A stretch of DNA of 7,778 bases from an uncultured Clostridia bacterium (GTDB lineage Bacteria; Bacillota; Clostridia; Christensenellales; Borkfalkiaceae), in the NCBI GenBank assembly GCA_944338265.1, contig CALVLO010000155.1, positions 1 to 7,778 of the forward strand, given 5' to 3'. Below the pieces are notes generated by a model. That model saw nothing but the letters and a program-made list of their open reading frames with translations. It was not told where the DNA came from and searched no databases. Below, piece by piece: positions 7,244 through 7,778 of this stretch (the stretch's first letter is position 1; each line of letters opens with the position of its first letter). The translations under genes were made by a program, and so were the position numbers.

Positions 7244-7540
7244 GATCGCGGCGCTGATTGCGGTATGAGCGCGGCGTTGATCGTGGCGCTGATTGTGGTG
7301 GGAATGACAAGCCCGCCGCGGCGTGCGGTATGAGCGCGGTATGAGCGCCGCGGGTTGCGGCGTTGATTGCGGCGCGGGATAGCTGCGGAATGCGGTGCGG
7401 ACGGCGTGATTATAGCTCGGGCGGCGCGGGTTGCGGCGTTGGAATGACAAGCCCGCCGCGGTGTTCGGTATGAGCGCGGCATGATCGTGGCGCTGGTTGC
7501 GCCGCGGGATAGCTGCGGAATGCGGCGCGAGCGCCGCGGG
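7244..7540. repeat. GC-rich degenerate direct-repeat tract after the surface-protein gene
   Basis: This tract is built from shuffled imperfect copies of a few words. CGGTATGAGCGCGG occurs at 7261-7274, 7326-7339 and 7466-7479, with a near copy at 7337-7350. GGAATGACAAG plus CCCGCCGCGG begins at 7301 and again at 7441, exactly 140 bases apart. GATAGCTGCGGAATGCGG occurs at 7378-7395 and 7508-7525. GATCG[CT]GGCGCTG occurs at 7244, 7279 and 7483. A perfect hairpin GCGGCGC-GA-GCGCCGC closes the tract (7522-7537). Open frames here on both strands are arginine- or proline-rich repeat translations and are not gene-like. The tract would form about 300 bases of 3' untranslated RNA before the terminator. 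Confidence 0.8.
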
Positions 7541-7555
7541 AACTTCATAACAGAG

Positions 7556-7593
7556 ATCCCCCTTCGATCTGTCAGATCGGAGGGGGATTTTTT
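7556..7593 (+). terminator. Strong rho-independent terminator
   Basis: Arms 7556-7570 and 7574-7588 pair over 15 bp (one G-T pair, five consecutive C-G pairs near the base) around loop GTC, and a six-T run (7588-7593) follows. The orientation fits the end of the surface-protein transcript, about 340 bases after its stop codon. There is no matching A run on the left side, so it should act on the plus strand only. Confidence 0.9.
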
Positions 7594-7642
7594 GTGCGGG
7601 TGAATTATACTATTAAGTGCAACAGTGGGAGAGAAAAAAAGG

Positions 7643-7727
7643 AGTTCATACAAATCTGTGGTAAAATAGAGTTGCAAAACCAAATTTACACCAGAGGAGA
7701 CTTGTATGAACTACCGCCATTTTACCA
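7643..7727 (+). promoter_or_regulatory. Complementary word pairs flanking the transposase start; possible read-through silencing structure
   Basis: AGTTCATACAA (7643-7653) is perfectly complementary to TTGTATGAACT (7702-7712), which contains the transposase ATG (7706-7708). TGGTAAAAT (7659-7667) is complementary to ATTTTACCA (7719-7727) in codons 5-8. The two pairings cross, so both together would form a pseudoknot-like arrangement. The left words overlap the promoter region, so a transcript begun at that promoter would lack them, whereas one entering from upstream would carry both arms. Pairing is seen; function is inferred. Confidence 0.5.
7657..7667 (+). promoter_or_regulatory. Extended -10 promoter of the transposase
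   Basis: TGTGGTAAAAT contains the extended TGTG motif one base before TAAAAT, which matches the -10 consensus TATAAT at five of six positions. No recognisable -35 hexamer lies 16-18 bases upstream, which extended -10 promoters can tolerate. Transcription would begin near 7674, leaving a leader of about 30 bases to the ATG at 7706. Confidence 0.55.
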
Positions 7728-7778
7728 TAGAAGAGCGCTGTTGTCTACGAGAATATTATGTCAAAGGAAAAAGTTATC
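7706..7778 (+). CDS. IS30-family transposase, N-terminal 24 codons (truncated by window end)
   Basis: The 24 visible residues begin MNYRHFTIEERCCL and continue to a GKSY segment at the edge. This matches the N-terminal helix-turn-helix start typical of IS30-family transposases (H-[FL]-T-x-E-E-R ... GKSxR-x-IA), which binds the terminal inverted repeats. The DDE catalytic domain would lie beyond the window, so completeness and activity cannot be judged. The start is supported by AGGAG (7695-7699), 6 bases before the ATG. The codons used are more AT-rich than those of the end of the surface-protein gene, as expected for a mobile element with its own history. The upstream complementary sequences overlapping the ATG suggest translational control of read-through transcripts. 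The family call is by motif recognition from a short stretch and is fairly secure; the subgroup is not determined. Confidence 0.8.
   Translation, partial: MNYRHFTIEERCCLREYYVKGKSY

Larger units (their letters stand above)
7615..7778 (+). mobile_element. Left end of an IS30-family insertion sequence, cut by the window edge
   Basis: The element is inferred from the transposase start at 7706 and its compact upstream region. The left inverted repeat cannot be fixed without the right end. The best guess is that it begins near AAGTGCAACAG (7615-7625), just after the terminator; a related GTTGCAA occurs at 7671-7677. The insertion lies outside the surface-protein transcription unit and does not disrupt it. 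Confidence 0.55.

Noticed and set aside
3900..7310. A 1136-codon open frame on the minus strand
   Set aside because: It is the exact antisense codon register of the surface-protein gene and is open because that half lacks TTA, CTA and TCA codons. The translation is arginine- and histidine-rich with no domain motif, and the sense strand has a signal peptide, repeats and an anchor.
7265..7333. A 22-codon frame with a hydrophobic stretch (ALIVALIVVG), resembling a small membrane peptide
   Set aside because: It has no ribosome binding site, lies wholly in the degenerate repeat tract, and the related copy near 7470 is broken after four codons. The hydrophobicity comes from the repeat words.
7606..7611. 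TATACT as the -10 box of a transposase promoter
   Set aside because: No -35 lies at proper spacing (the region is the terminator stem) and there is no extended -10. The TGTGGTAAAAT at 7657-7667 is the better candidate.
7207..7683. Minus-strand frame of 158 codons, proline- and arginine-rich
   Set aside because: It runs through the terminator and the repeat tract and contains duplicated peptides because the DNA is repeated. There is no gene-like signal.

Overview
The window is dominated by one very large gene (810-7214) for a 2134-residue secreted, membrane-anchored surface protein. It has an N-terminal signal peptide, a right-handed beta-helix-like region, about a dozen MBG/YDG-type beta-sandwich repeats in two blocks, an Ig-like middle section and a C-terminal transmembrane anchor with a basic/acidic cytoplasmic tail. 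No other complete gene is supported.

Organism (inference): probably a Gram-positive Clostridia-type member of the Bacillota, perhaps a gut lineage. The reasons are strong GGAGG-type ribosome binding sites, a giant adhesin-like protein with a single C-terminal membrane helix, an IS30-type transposase start, and intergenic palindromes of a kind I associate with gut Clostridia. The genus cannot be told from this window.

Layout: 1-165 holds a palindrome cassette. 165-461 is a G-tract-rich, gene-free spacer with a nine-G run. 462-761 holds a second copy of the cassette followed by three more palindromes. A short AT-rich leader and a strong Shine-Dalgarno lead into the big gene. 7215-7540 is a GC-rich stretch of degenerate direct repeats, closed by a strong intrinsic terminator (7556-7593). 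From about 7615 to the window end is the left end of an IS30-family insertion sequence, with its own extended -10 promoter, ribosome binding site and the first 24 codons of the transposase.

Most interesting signals: (a) complementary sequences at the IS30 left end that could hide the transposase start codon only in read-through transcripts; (b) a sharp codon-usage boundary inside the surface-protein gene at nt 3900, with no TTA, CTA or TCA codon in the following 1,104 codons; (c) repeat cassettes whose flanks are conserved while the hairpin between them differs in sequence but stays palindromic.
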